From: Herminiimonas sp.
Lineage (GTDB): Bacteria; Pseudomonadota; Gammaproteobacteria; Burkholderiales; Burkholderiaceae
DNA: 5,041 bases
Direction: 5' to 3'
Assembly: GCA_014377155.1 (NCBI GenBank)
Contig: JACMQD010000487.1
Location: forward strand, 1-5,041
In this document: in pieces, positions 1 through 5,041 of the stretch
How the letters are laid out: every line of letters begins with the position of its first letter
Numbering within the stretch: position 1 is the first letter of the stretch
Notes under the pieces: generated by a model
The model's input: the letters and a program-made list of their open reading frames with translations, nothing else
What the model was told of the DNA's origin: nothing
The model's database searches: none
Made by a program: the position numbers and the translations under genes

Positions 1-750
<750 letters not shown>

Positions 751-809
751 GGTGAGAAAAATGGGTTGTAAAGTTGAGCAAACGTTGGCTATTTTCGACT
801 GCAGCGTCG

Positions 810-838
810 ATTATGCGCGAATCAGGACGCGATGACGA
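810..838 (-). promoter_or_regulatory. Candidate sigma-70 promoter for the SUMF1 gene
   Basis: Read on the minus strand, TCGTCA (838-833; 4 of 6 to TTGACA) and CATAAT (815-810; 5 of 6 to TATAAT) are separated by exactly 17 bases. Transcription would start near 803, giving a leader of about 53 bases before the ATG at 750. This is a consensus match by eye with no experimental support. Confidence 0.4.
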
Positions 839-877
839 TCTATGACGCGCATGCCCCCCCATCGTCAATTAGAACGG

Positions 878-883
878 TACAAT
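878..883 (+). promoter_or_regulatory. Candidate -10 element (TACAAT) upstream of psd
   Basis: TACAAT matches the sigma-70 -10 consensus at 5 of 6 positions and sits about 30 bases before the preferred GTG start at 913. It would give a start of transcription near 890 and a leader of about 23 bases. There is no convincing -35: the matching position falls in a run of seven C at 854-860. If the element is real, the ATGs at 832 and 886 would lie upstream of the transcript and could not be the start codon. Confidence 0.3.
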
Positions 884-912
884 CAATGCACCGAAATTTT
901 GGGTCCCCTATC

Positions 913-1782
913 GTGTCCGCATTCCTCGCCGTACTACCGCAGTATCTGATGCCGAAACAAGCCATGACATGGCTTGCGGGCAAAATCGCCGGCGCCAGGG
1001 CCGGCCGCATTACGACGTCCCTGATACGCTGGTTTGTCGGCAAATATCAGGTCAACATGGAGGAAGCGGCCAATCCCGACATCGCCAGTTACGCCAGCTT
1101 CAATGAATTTTTCACGCGGCCCTTGAAACCGGGCGTGCGTACCATTACCACGTCCGATTATGTGTGCCCGGTCGATGGCGCGATTAGCCAGTTCGGTACC
1201 ATCGCCCGCGATCAGATATTCCAGGCCAAGGGGCACAGTTATTCGACGACCGCGCTGGTTGGCGGCGACCGCAAGCTTGCCGCGTTGTTCGATGATGGCT
1301 GCTTTGCGACGATCTATCTGAGTCCACGCGACTATCACCGCATCCATATGCCGTGCGATGGGCGACTGACGCGCATGATCTATGTGCCGGGCACTCTCTT
1401 CTCCGTCAACCCGACCACGGCGCGGGGCGTGCCTAACCTGTTTGCGCGCAACGAGCGCGTGGTGTGCGTATTCGAATCACCGCACGGACCGTTCGTGCTG
1501 GTTCTGGTGGGCGCAACCATTGTCGGCAGCATGGCGACTGTCTGGCATGGCCTAGTCAACCCGCCGCGCACGCGTGAGGTGCGCGAATGGCGCTATGAAG
1601 AAGGCAAGGTAACGCTGAAAAAAGGCGAAGAAATGGGTCGTTTTCTATTAGGCTCGACAGTGGTCATGCTCTTCCCCAAGCAGACAATTTCATTCAACGC
1701 CCAATGGCAAGCCGAGCTCGCGGTGCGTCTGGGCGAAGCAATGGGAAACCAGGCCGGCGCCAGCGATTTTCTGAAGGGCTGA
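913..1782 (+). CDS. psd: Phosphatidylserine decarboxylase proenzyme, pyruvoyl-dependent
   Basis: Inner-membrane enzyme that decarboxylates phosphatidylserine to phosphatidylethanolamine, the last step of the main PE pathway. From the GTG at 913 it is 289 aa. The self-cleavage motif LGST is at residues 246-249. Cleavage between Gly247 and Ser248 would give a beta chain and a 42-residue alpha chain with an N-terminal pyruvoyl group. The other catalytic positions are Asp88 (in CPVDGAISQ) and His145 (in YHRIHMPCDG), two residues below E. coli Asp90 and His147 as I recall them. Strong family blocks include SYASFNEFFTRPLK, QAKGHSYS, VPNLFARNERVVC and VGATIVGS. The start was chosen because the E. 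coli protein (recalled N-terminus MLNSFKLSLQYILPK) aligns from MSAFLAVLPQYLMPK, and a GGG lies 9 bases upstream. In-frame ATGs at 832 and 886 would add 27 or 9 residues with no family match, although 832 has a nearby AGGA. E. coli Psd is longer (322 aa) through a C-terminal tail absent here. Confidence 0.96.
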   Translation: MSAFLAVLPQYLMPKQAMTWLAGKIAGARAGRITTSLIRWFVGKYQVNMEEAANPDIASYASFNEFFTRPLKPGVRTITTSDYVCPVDGAISQFGTIARDQIFQAKGHSYSTTALVGGDRKLAALFDDGCFATIYLSPRDYHRIHMPCDGRLTRMIYVPGTLFSVNPTTARGVPNLFARNERVVCVFESPHGPFVLVLVGATIVGSMATVWHGLVNPPRTREVREWRYEEGKVTLKKGEEMGRFLLGSTVVMLFPKQTISFNAQWQAELAVRLGEAMGNQAGASDFLKG

Positions 1783-1830
1783 CCGGTCCCGCGGTCTCGC
1801 GGTCTCAGTTATGCCTCGATATCGTCGAGG
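1781..1830. repeat. Tandem 8-bp repeat and short hairpin between convergent gene ends
   Basis: Between the psd stop and the GNAT stop, GCGGTCTC occurs twice in perfect tandem (1791-1798 and 1799-1806), preceded by the palindrome GACCGGTC (1781-1788). Just inside the 3' end of the GNAT gene, CCTCGA (1814-1819) and TCGAGG (1825-1830) form a 6-bp stem with a 5-base loop. Placement at the meeting point of two genes would suit a two-way transcription stop, but there is no T-run on either strand, so it is not a standard intrinsic terminator. Confidence 0.35.
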
Positions 1831-2306
1831 AACCGATGCATGACATGCGCGTCGACGAGGCCGAGTTGCTCGTGCTTGAAGGCTTTGGGAATAGTACCGA
1901 CGATTGCAAAGCCGAGGTTTTTCCACAGTGCGATCGCGCCGTCGTTGGTACTCACCACGAAGTTGAACTGCAGTGCTGCATAGCCGGCCCGTTTGGCCTC
2001 ATGCAGGCAATGCAATCCCATACCCCTGCCGATGCCCTTGCCGCTGCTGCCCGGGTCGACCATGAAAGACGCATTGGCAACATGGTCGCCGCGGTCGCGC
2101 TGGTTCGGAACGAGTCGGTACATGCCGACGACACGCGCGTTTTCTTCAGTCACATAAGACTTGACGCCATCCTCGAACCAGTAGTTGAAAGCTGCCTGAC
2201 GATTTGTGTCAGCGGCAAAGATATACGTGGTGCCGGTTGCCACGACCTCATGAAAAACAGGCCACATGGCGACGAAATCGGTTTCAAGTGCTTTACGGAT
2301 ATCCAT
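1809..2306 (-). CDS. GNAT-family N-acetyltransferase
   Basis: A 165-aa single-domain GNAT enzyme, which would move an acetyl group from acetyl-CoA to an amine or similar acceptor in the cytoplasm. The acetyl-CoA motif A is VDPGSSGKGIGRGMG (residues 83-97), with the pyrophosphate-binding pattern G-K-G-I-G. Motif B is STNDGAIALWKNLGF (119-133), where Asn121 and the WKNLGF turn are typical. The substrate is not shown. The arrangement TGTTYIF (23-29), YWF near 42-44, NASFMV, FNFVV-TN and a final LVDA resembles, from memory, the fungal Mpr1-type proline-analogue acetyltransferases; this is inference only. The start is the ATG at 2306, giving MDIRKALETDF. A TTG at 2324 would add six residues with no support, and no strong ribosome-binding site precedes either. 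The gene is convergent with psd and lies 207 bases downstream of nadE on the same strand, too far to assume an operon. Confidence 0.9.
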   Translation of the reverse strand: MDIRKALETDFVAMWPVFHEVVATGTTYIFAADTNRQAAFNYWFEDGVKSYVTEENARVVGMYRLVPNQRDRGDHVANASFMVDPGSSGKGIGRGMGLHCLHEAKRAGYAALQFNFVVSTNDGAIALWKNLGFAIVGTIPKAFKHEQLGLVDAHVMHRFLDDIEA

Positions 2307-2427
2307 GTTGTACGGTCGTGCCAAGTATGTTGAGAACCGCTGCCGATAGCCATGCCATAAGCAGTCGTCCGCCGTTCGTCGGTGCCGCCGACGCAGACGC
2401 TTCTACTCTACCAGCTTGCCTTCGTCC

Positions 2428-2452
2428 GCAGAGCTAAAACAAGCTTTTCTGC
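2428..2452. repeat. Short inverted repeat in the nadE-GNAT spacer
   Basis: GCAGA (2428-2432) and TCTGC (2448-2452) pair, with a further GCT/AGC pairing inside and a small A-rich bulge. It lies in the 207-base non-coding spacer (2307-2513) between nadE and the GNAT gene. It could be part of a transcription stop or a processing site, but no T-run follows on the minus strand. The rest of the spacer holds a GC-rich hairpin (GTCGG 2378-2382 / CCGAC 2388-2392) and no gene I can support. Confidence 0.3.
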
Positions 2453-2475
2453 GTGAGCACCTGCAACGTCTGTGG

Positions 2476-2504
2476 CAAAACGCACACCGATTGCACGCAT
2501 GCGT
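2476..2504 (-). terminator. nadE: Weak candidate terminator downstream of nadE
   Basis: Ten bases past the nadE stop there is a perfect 10-bp palindrome, ACGCATGCGT (2495-2504). On the minus strand ACGCA (2504-2500) can alternatively pair with TGCGT (2484-2480), followed at once by a short T-run (the last T of the stem plus three more). The stem is only 5 bp with a long loop, so termination would be weak. Confidence 0.2.
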
Positions 2505-2513
2505 CGATCAGGT

Positions 2514-3356
2514 TTAACCGACAGAAAACGGGTCGACCGGCAGAGCGCGCTTGTGCGCGGTAGACCGGTAATGCTTGAATATCAACTGGTAGGCATCGTC
2601 GCTGACCCGTTTGCCTTCCAGAAAATCATCGATTTCGTCATAGGTCACGCCATAGGCGGCCTCGTCGGGTTTTTGCGGCACCAACTCTTCCAGATCGGCG
2701 GTCGGCACCTTGAATACCAGGGATTCGGGCGCGCCCAGGGCCGCAGCCATCGCCCGCACGCGCCGTTTGTTAAGGGCCGTCAGCGGCGTGATGTCGCATG
2801 CGCCATCGCCATGCTTGGTAAAAAATCCCATCAGCGCTTCTGCAGCATGATCGGTGCCGATCACCAGGCCGTGGGAAGCGCCCGCGACCGCGTATTGGGC
2901 GATCATGCGTTGTCGCGCCTTGACGTTCCCGCGTATGAAATCTTCCTGATCAGGGCCGGTGAATGTCTGGCCGCCTGCGACAAGTGCCTGCATTGTCCCA
3001 TCGGTCGCCGGTTTGATATTGACCGTGAGAATGGTGTCGGGCTTGATCACGCCGATACAGTCCTGGGCTTCCGATTCATCGGCCTGCGTACCGTGCGGCA
3101 GCCGCATCGCAATGAATTTGGCATCGACGCCCTGCTCGCGCGCTTGTTTCACGGCTGCTTGCGCGAGCATGCCCGCCGTCAGCGAATCGACGCCGCCGCT
3201 GATGCCCAGTACCAGGCTACGGCGCTGGTATCGCACAAGCTGGTCGCACAGGAAAGCGATGCGGTTGGCGATTTCTGCTTCTGCATTGAAGGTCGGCGCG
3301 ATCTTCAATGCATGGATGATCTTTTGCTGTTCGATTGCATACTCGTGCTTGGTCAT
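2514..3356 (-). CDS. nadE: NAD+ synthetase, ammonia-dependent (NadE)
   Basis: Cytoplasmic enzyme for the last step of NAD+ synthesis: it adenylates deamido-NAD+ with ATP and amidates it with ammonia. It is 280 aa; E. coli NadE is 275. There is no N-terminal nitrilase (glutaminase) domain, so ammonia is the expected nitrogen source. The N-type ATP pyrophosphatase loop is LGISGGVDS (residues 50-58; E. coli has Q where this has V). Other blocks are RLPHGTQADE, DFIRGNVKARQRM, the nucleotide-binding GTDHAAEA (167-174) and GFFTKHGDG (177-185), PTADLEEL (218-225), and HKRALPV near the end. The start is fixed by alignment of IEQQKIIHALKIAPTFNAEA with E. coli QQQIIKALGAKPQINAEE and by a GGAG at 3369-3366, 9 bases upstream. 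The frame stays open to an ATG at 3503, but those 49 extra residues look unlike the family. It is divergent from the riboswitch-controlled receptor. Confidence 0.97.
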   Translation of the reverse strand: MTKHEYAIEQQKIIHALKIAPTFNAEAEIANRIAFLCDQLVRYQRRSLVLGISGGVDSLTAGMLAQAAVKQAREQGVDAKFIAMRLPHGTQADESEAQDCIGVIKPDTILTVNIKPATDGTMQALVAGGQTFTGPDQEDFIRGNVKARQRMIAQYAVAGASHGLVIGTDHAAEALMGFFTKHGDGACDITPLTALNKRRVRAMAAALGAPESLVFKVPTADLEELVPQKPDEAAYGVTYDEIDDFLEGKRVSDDAYQLIFKHYRSTAHKRALPVDPFSVG

Positions 3357-3365
3357 GGCGCAGCG

Positions 3366-3369
3366 CTCC
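3366..3369 (-). promoter_or_regulatory. nadE: nadE ribosome binding site (GGAG)
   Basis: GGAG on the minus strand lies 9 bases before the ATG at 3356. It supports this start over the in-frame ATGs at 3422 and 3503. Confidence 0.65.
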
Positions 3370-3397
3370 AGTTCAGTTCGGTTCAGGGTCAGGAGAC

Positions 3398-3425
3398 ATG
3401 ATAACGCCATATTCTTTTCCATGAA
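3398..3425 (-). promoter_or_regulatory. nadE: Candidate sigma-70 promoter for nadE
   Basis: On the minus strand TATCAT (3403-3398) matches the -10 consensus at 5 of 6 positions. TTCATG (3425-3420), a weak -35 with 3 of 6, lies 16 bases upstream. Transcription would begin near 3391 and give a leader of about 35 bases including the GGAG. This would exclude the upstream in-frame ATGs as starts. Confidence 0.35.
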
Positions 3426-3494
3426 TCGATGCACCGATGAACGTCGACACCGACGCGTATTCGTAGCCAAGATGCCATCCGGCCTTGCATTCCG

Positions 3495-3503
3495 TGATAC
3501 CAT
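3495..3503 (+). promoter_or_regulatory. Candidate extended -10 for the riboswitch transcript
   Basis: TGATACCAT reads as an extended -10 (TG, one base, then TACCAT with 4 of 6 to TATAAT). The predicted transcription start near 3510 falls just before the first base of aptamer stem P1 at 3512, as expected for a riboswitch leader. No good -35 is visible, which is common for extended -10 promoters. Confidence 0.35.
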
Positions 3504-3511
3504 CGTCGCTA

Positions 3512-3592
3512 CGCTAGGGGTCCTGGAAACGTCGTTTCCGGGTGAGAGAAACCCTTCCTACCTGATCTGGATAATGCCAGCGCAGGGAAGCG
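3512..3592 (+). promoter_or_regulatory. TPP riboswitch aptamer (THI element)
   Basis: This RNA element binds thiamine pyrophosphate. Parts visible in order: P1 CGCT (3512-3515) with AGCG (3589-3592); P2 GGGT (3518-3521) with ACCC (3551-3554); the variable P3 hairpin GGAAAC (3525-3530) / GTTTCC (3534-3539); the conserved TGAGA (3543-3547) that recognises the pyrimidine ring; then ACCTGATCTGG (3560-3570) and ATAATGCCAGCGCAGGGAAG (3571-3590), nearly identical to the E. coli thiM element. P5 is CTGG (3567-3570) / CCAG (3577-3580). All core THI-box positions are intact, so TPP binding is expected. It lies on the plus strand 66 bases before the receptor start codon, which makes that receptor its regulated gene. 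Confidence 0.97.
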
Positions 3593-3647
3593 CAAAGTCC
3601 TTCTGCCCCTTTGTTTGCTCCCTCGCTGTTTCCGCCTTTACAGTGAG
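3578..3647 (+). promoter_or_regulatory. Predicted riboswitch expression platform (SD-sequestering hairpin and anti-sequestor)
   Basis: Two structures compete. Sequestor: CTCGCTGT (3622-3629) pairs with ACAGTGAG (3640-3647), 8 bp with one G-U and a 10-base loop, burying the only Shine-Dalgarno-like sequence (GTGAG, 3643-3647), 11 bases before the ATG at 3659. Anti-sequestor: CAGCG (3578-3582) with CGCTG (3624-3628), AGGGA (3584-3588) with TCCCT (3619-3623), GC (3590-3591) with GC (3617-3618), and CAAAG (3593-3597) with CTTTG (3609-3613). The anti-sequestor breaks the aptamer's 3' half, so TPP binding should favour the sequestor and stop translation. No T-run follows either hairpin, which argues for translational control rather than intrinsic termination. 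Confidence 0.6.
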
Positions 3648-3658
3648 TCACAAAGCAA

Positions 3659-5041
3659 ATGATGCCTTCCCCGATTTCCCGTTGTTGCCTAGCCGTCCTG
3701 TCTGTCACCCAGGCATGGACCTTTACCACGCCTGCGGGCGCGCAGAGTATCGACAAAGTTTTGCCAGAAGTGGTCGTGTCTGCTCCGGCGCCGACGCGCG
3801 TTGCCGACACGGCGACCGTCGGCGGATTTGTTGCGGCACCGCTGCTGCAGACGCCCGCCTCTATCAGCGTCATCACGCTCGACCAGATGCGTGACCTTGG
3901 CATACGCCAGACGGCTGGCGCGATGAAGGTCGATGCAAGCATCAATGAATCGTATAACGCGGTCGGCTATGCCGAGCAGTTTTCAGTGCGCGGTTTCGCT
4001 CTCGATAACGCATCGAGCTACCGCAAAGATGGCCTGGCGATCTCGTCCGATGCCTCGATCCCCTTGGAAAACAAGGAACGTATCGAGATCCTGAAGGGCC
4101 TCGCGGGATTACAGGCCGGCATTGCCACGCCTGGCGGCATCATCAATTACGTCACCAAACGCCCTACCGCTACGCCGGTACGATCGATCACGATCGAAGC
4201 AAGCGAACGTGGCACCTTGTTCGGCACAGTCGATCTCGGCGGCCGCTTTAGTGACAGCCGTTTCGGTTATCGCGTCAATGCCTCGGCCGAAAAACTGCGC
4301 TCGTATGTCAAGGGTGCCGATGGCAATCGCCAGTTCGTCTCGGCCGCATTCGATTGGCAGTTGACGCCGGACGCACTGCTGCAGTTCGATGTCGACAACC
4401 AACATAAATCCCAACTAACCGCGCCAGGTTTTCAGCTGCTCGGCGGCACCGACCTGCCGACCGGTGTTTCGGCGCGCACCATGCTCAACAACCAGGCGTG
4501 GAGCAAGCCTGTCGAAACCGACAGCCGCAATGTCGGACTGCGCCTCGCTTACCGCATCAATCCTGAGTGGAATGCGTCACTGGCGATCAATCAGCACCGG
4601 CTCAAGCGCGACGATTTCGCGGCGTTCCCGTATGGGTGCGGATCGGCCGGCCTGTTCCCGGGATTTTGTGCCAACGGCGACTACGACGTCTACGATTACC
4701 AAAGCACCGGCGAGTACAAATCGCTGCTGGCCAGCCAGGCCGAGTTACACGGCAAGTTCGCCACCGGCTCGCTGCAGCATGCGCTTACCCTTGGCGTCGC
4801 CAACTTCCGGCGGCGTGATGAATTCGGCGACTGTGTCTACGGACTAGCCGACTGCGCCGGCTCGGTTCCCAACGGCGTCAGCAATATCTATCACCCCATG
4901 GCCGTGGCGCCATCGGACATCGTCACCGGGCCAGTCCGCCTGCGCCGTAGCGGCAATGAAAATTCCTTCTTCATTCAGGACGTCGTCAAGCTGACCGATG
5001 GGCTGACCTTGCATGCCGGCGCGAGAAGTACGCAGATCAAG
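3659..5041 (+). CDS. TonB-dependent outer-membrane receptor under TPP riboswitch control, 3' end missing
   Basis: The 461 visible codons run off the right edge; such receptors usually total about 700 aa. The signal peptide has a hydrophobic core at about 11-22 and a likely cut after AGA (26-28). A TonB box-like PEVVVSA (36-42) follows, so there is no FecA-type N-terminal signalling domain. The plug domain shows TPASISVIT (65-73), FSVRGFAL (108-115), ERIEILKGLAGLQAG (140-154) and TPGGIINYVTKRP (157-169), the pattern of siderophore-type receptors. Beta-barrel strands begin after about residue 175. Two cysteine pairs (YGCGSAGLFPGFCANG and FGDCVYGLADC) fit disulfides in surface loops. Adjacent ATGs at 3659 and 3662 share the frame; a stop at 3644-3646 limits the start to these. 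By homology alone it would be called a siderophore receptor, but the TPP riboswitch upstream argues for import of thiamine or a related compound, powered by TonB-ExbB-ExbD. The substrate is unproven. Confidence 0.94.
   Translation, partial: MMPSPISRCCLAVLSVTQAWTFTTPAGAQSIDKVLPEVVVSAPAPTRVADTATVGGFVAAPLLQTPASISVITLDQMRDLGIRQTAGAMKVDASINESYNAVGYAEQFSVRGFALDNASSYRKDGLAISSDASIPLENKERIEILKGLAGLQAGIATPGGIINYVTKRPTATPVRSITIEASERGTLFGTVDLGGRFSDSRFGYRVNASAEKLRSYVKGADGNRQFVSAAFDWQLTPDALLQFDVDNQHKSQLTAPGFQLLGGTDLPTGVSARTMLNNQAWSKPVETDSRNVGLRLAYRINPEWNASLAINQHRLKRDDFAAFPYGCGSAGLFPGFCANGDYDVYDYQSTGEYKSLLASQAELHGKFATGSLQHALTLGVANFRRRDEFGDCVYGLADCAGSVPNGVSNIYHPMAVAPSDIVTGPVRLRRSGNENSFFIQDVVKLTDGLTLHAGARSTQIK

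Noticed and set aside
854..860. Run of seven C as a phase-variation tract in psd
   Set aside because: It lies upstream of the preferred start codon, so length changes would not alter the protein, and psd is normally an essential, constitutive gene.
934..1347. A 137-codon minus-strand open frame inside psd
   Set aside because: It is the complement of the conserved Psd core and has no family features.
2307..2323. A sigma-54-like TGGCACG before the GNAT start
   Set aside because: The -24 half matches, but the -12 half (TACAA) lacks the required GC, and transcription would begin inside the gene.
1704..2333. A 209-codon plus-strand open frame antisense to the GNAT gene
   Set aside because: The minus strand encodes clear GNAT motifs in this interval; the plus-strand translation has none.
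2472..3401. A 309-codon open frame on the plus strand antisense to nadE
   Set aside because: It is the complement of an intact, highly conserved NadE and its translation resembles no family I know; long antisense frames are common in GC-rich genes.
3357..3503. N-terminal extension of nadE to the ATG at 3503
   Set aside because: The added 49 residues have no match to NadE; the GGAG and the family alignment fix the start at 3356.
3592..3618. Intrinsic terminator made by GCAAAG/CTTTG after the aptamer
   Set aside because: The stem is short and AT-rich and is not followed by a T-run; it fits better as the tip of the anti-sequestor helix.
2959..3894. A 311-codon plus-strand open frame crossing nadE, the riboswitch and the receptor start
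   Set aside because: It runs through the TPP aptamer and out of frame with the receptor, and its sequence looks non-coding.
3514..3945. A 143-codon minus-strand open frame over the riboswitch and receptor N-terminus
   Set aside because: It is antisense to the aptamer and to the signal peptide and plug region, with no recognisable domain.

Overview
The window reads as a chromosomal stretch from a Gram-negative proteobacterium, most likely a betaproteobacterium near Burkholderiales/Oxalobacteraceae. The evidence is moderately high GC by eye, a TonB-dependent outer-membrane receptor, an E. coli-type phosphatidylserine decarboxylase, and close resemblance (from memory) to Oxalobacteraceae Psd sequences. 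No database search was run, so the taxonomy is inference.

Layout, left to right: (1) a minus-strand gene cut by the left edge, encoding an exported SUMF1/formylglycine-generating-enzyme-like protein (1-750). (2) A divergent intergenic region with candidate promoters for both directions. (3) psd on the plus strand, for which I prefer a GTG start at 913 over upstream ATGs. (4) A GNAT acetyltransferase on the minus strand, convergent with psd. (5) A 207-base spacer with small inverted repeats. (6) nadE, an ammonia-type NAD+ synthetase, on the minus strand. (7) A roughly 300-base divergent region holding the nadE leader and, on the plus strand, a clear TPP (thiamine pyrophosphate) riboswitch. (8) A TonB-dependent receptor of the siderophore-receptor type, cut by the right edge.

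The most interesting part is 3495-5041. A textbook TPP aptamer precedes a receptor whose sequence class would normally be annotated as iron-siderophore uptake. The leader after the aptamer contains two mutually exclusive hairpins. One pairs the aptamer's 3' half with 3609-3628. The other uses 3622-3629 to bury the only Shine-Dalgarno-like sequence. Together they predict a translational OFF switch when TPP is abundant, and suggest that the receptor imports thiamine, a thiamine precursor or a related compound rather than iron.

The genes do not form one operon: strands alternate and each gene appears to have its own promoter. psd (membrane lipid synthesis), nadE (NAD+ synthesis) and the GNAT gene look like ordinary chromosomal genes. 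The SUMF1 protein and the receptor are envelope proteins whose exact substrates are unknown.
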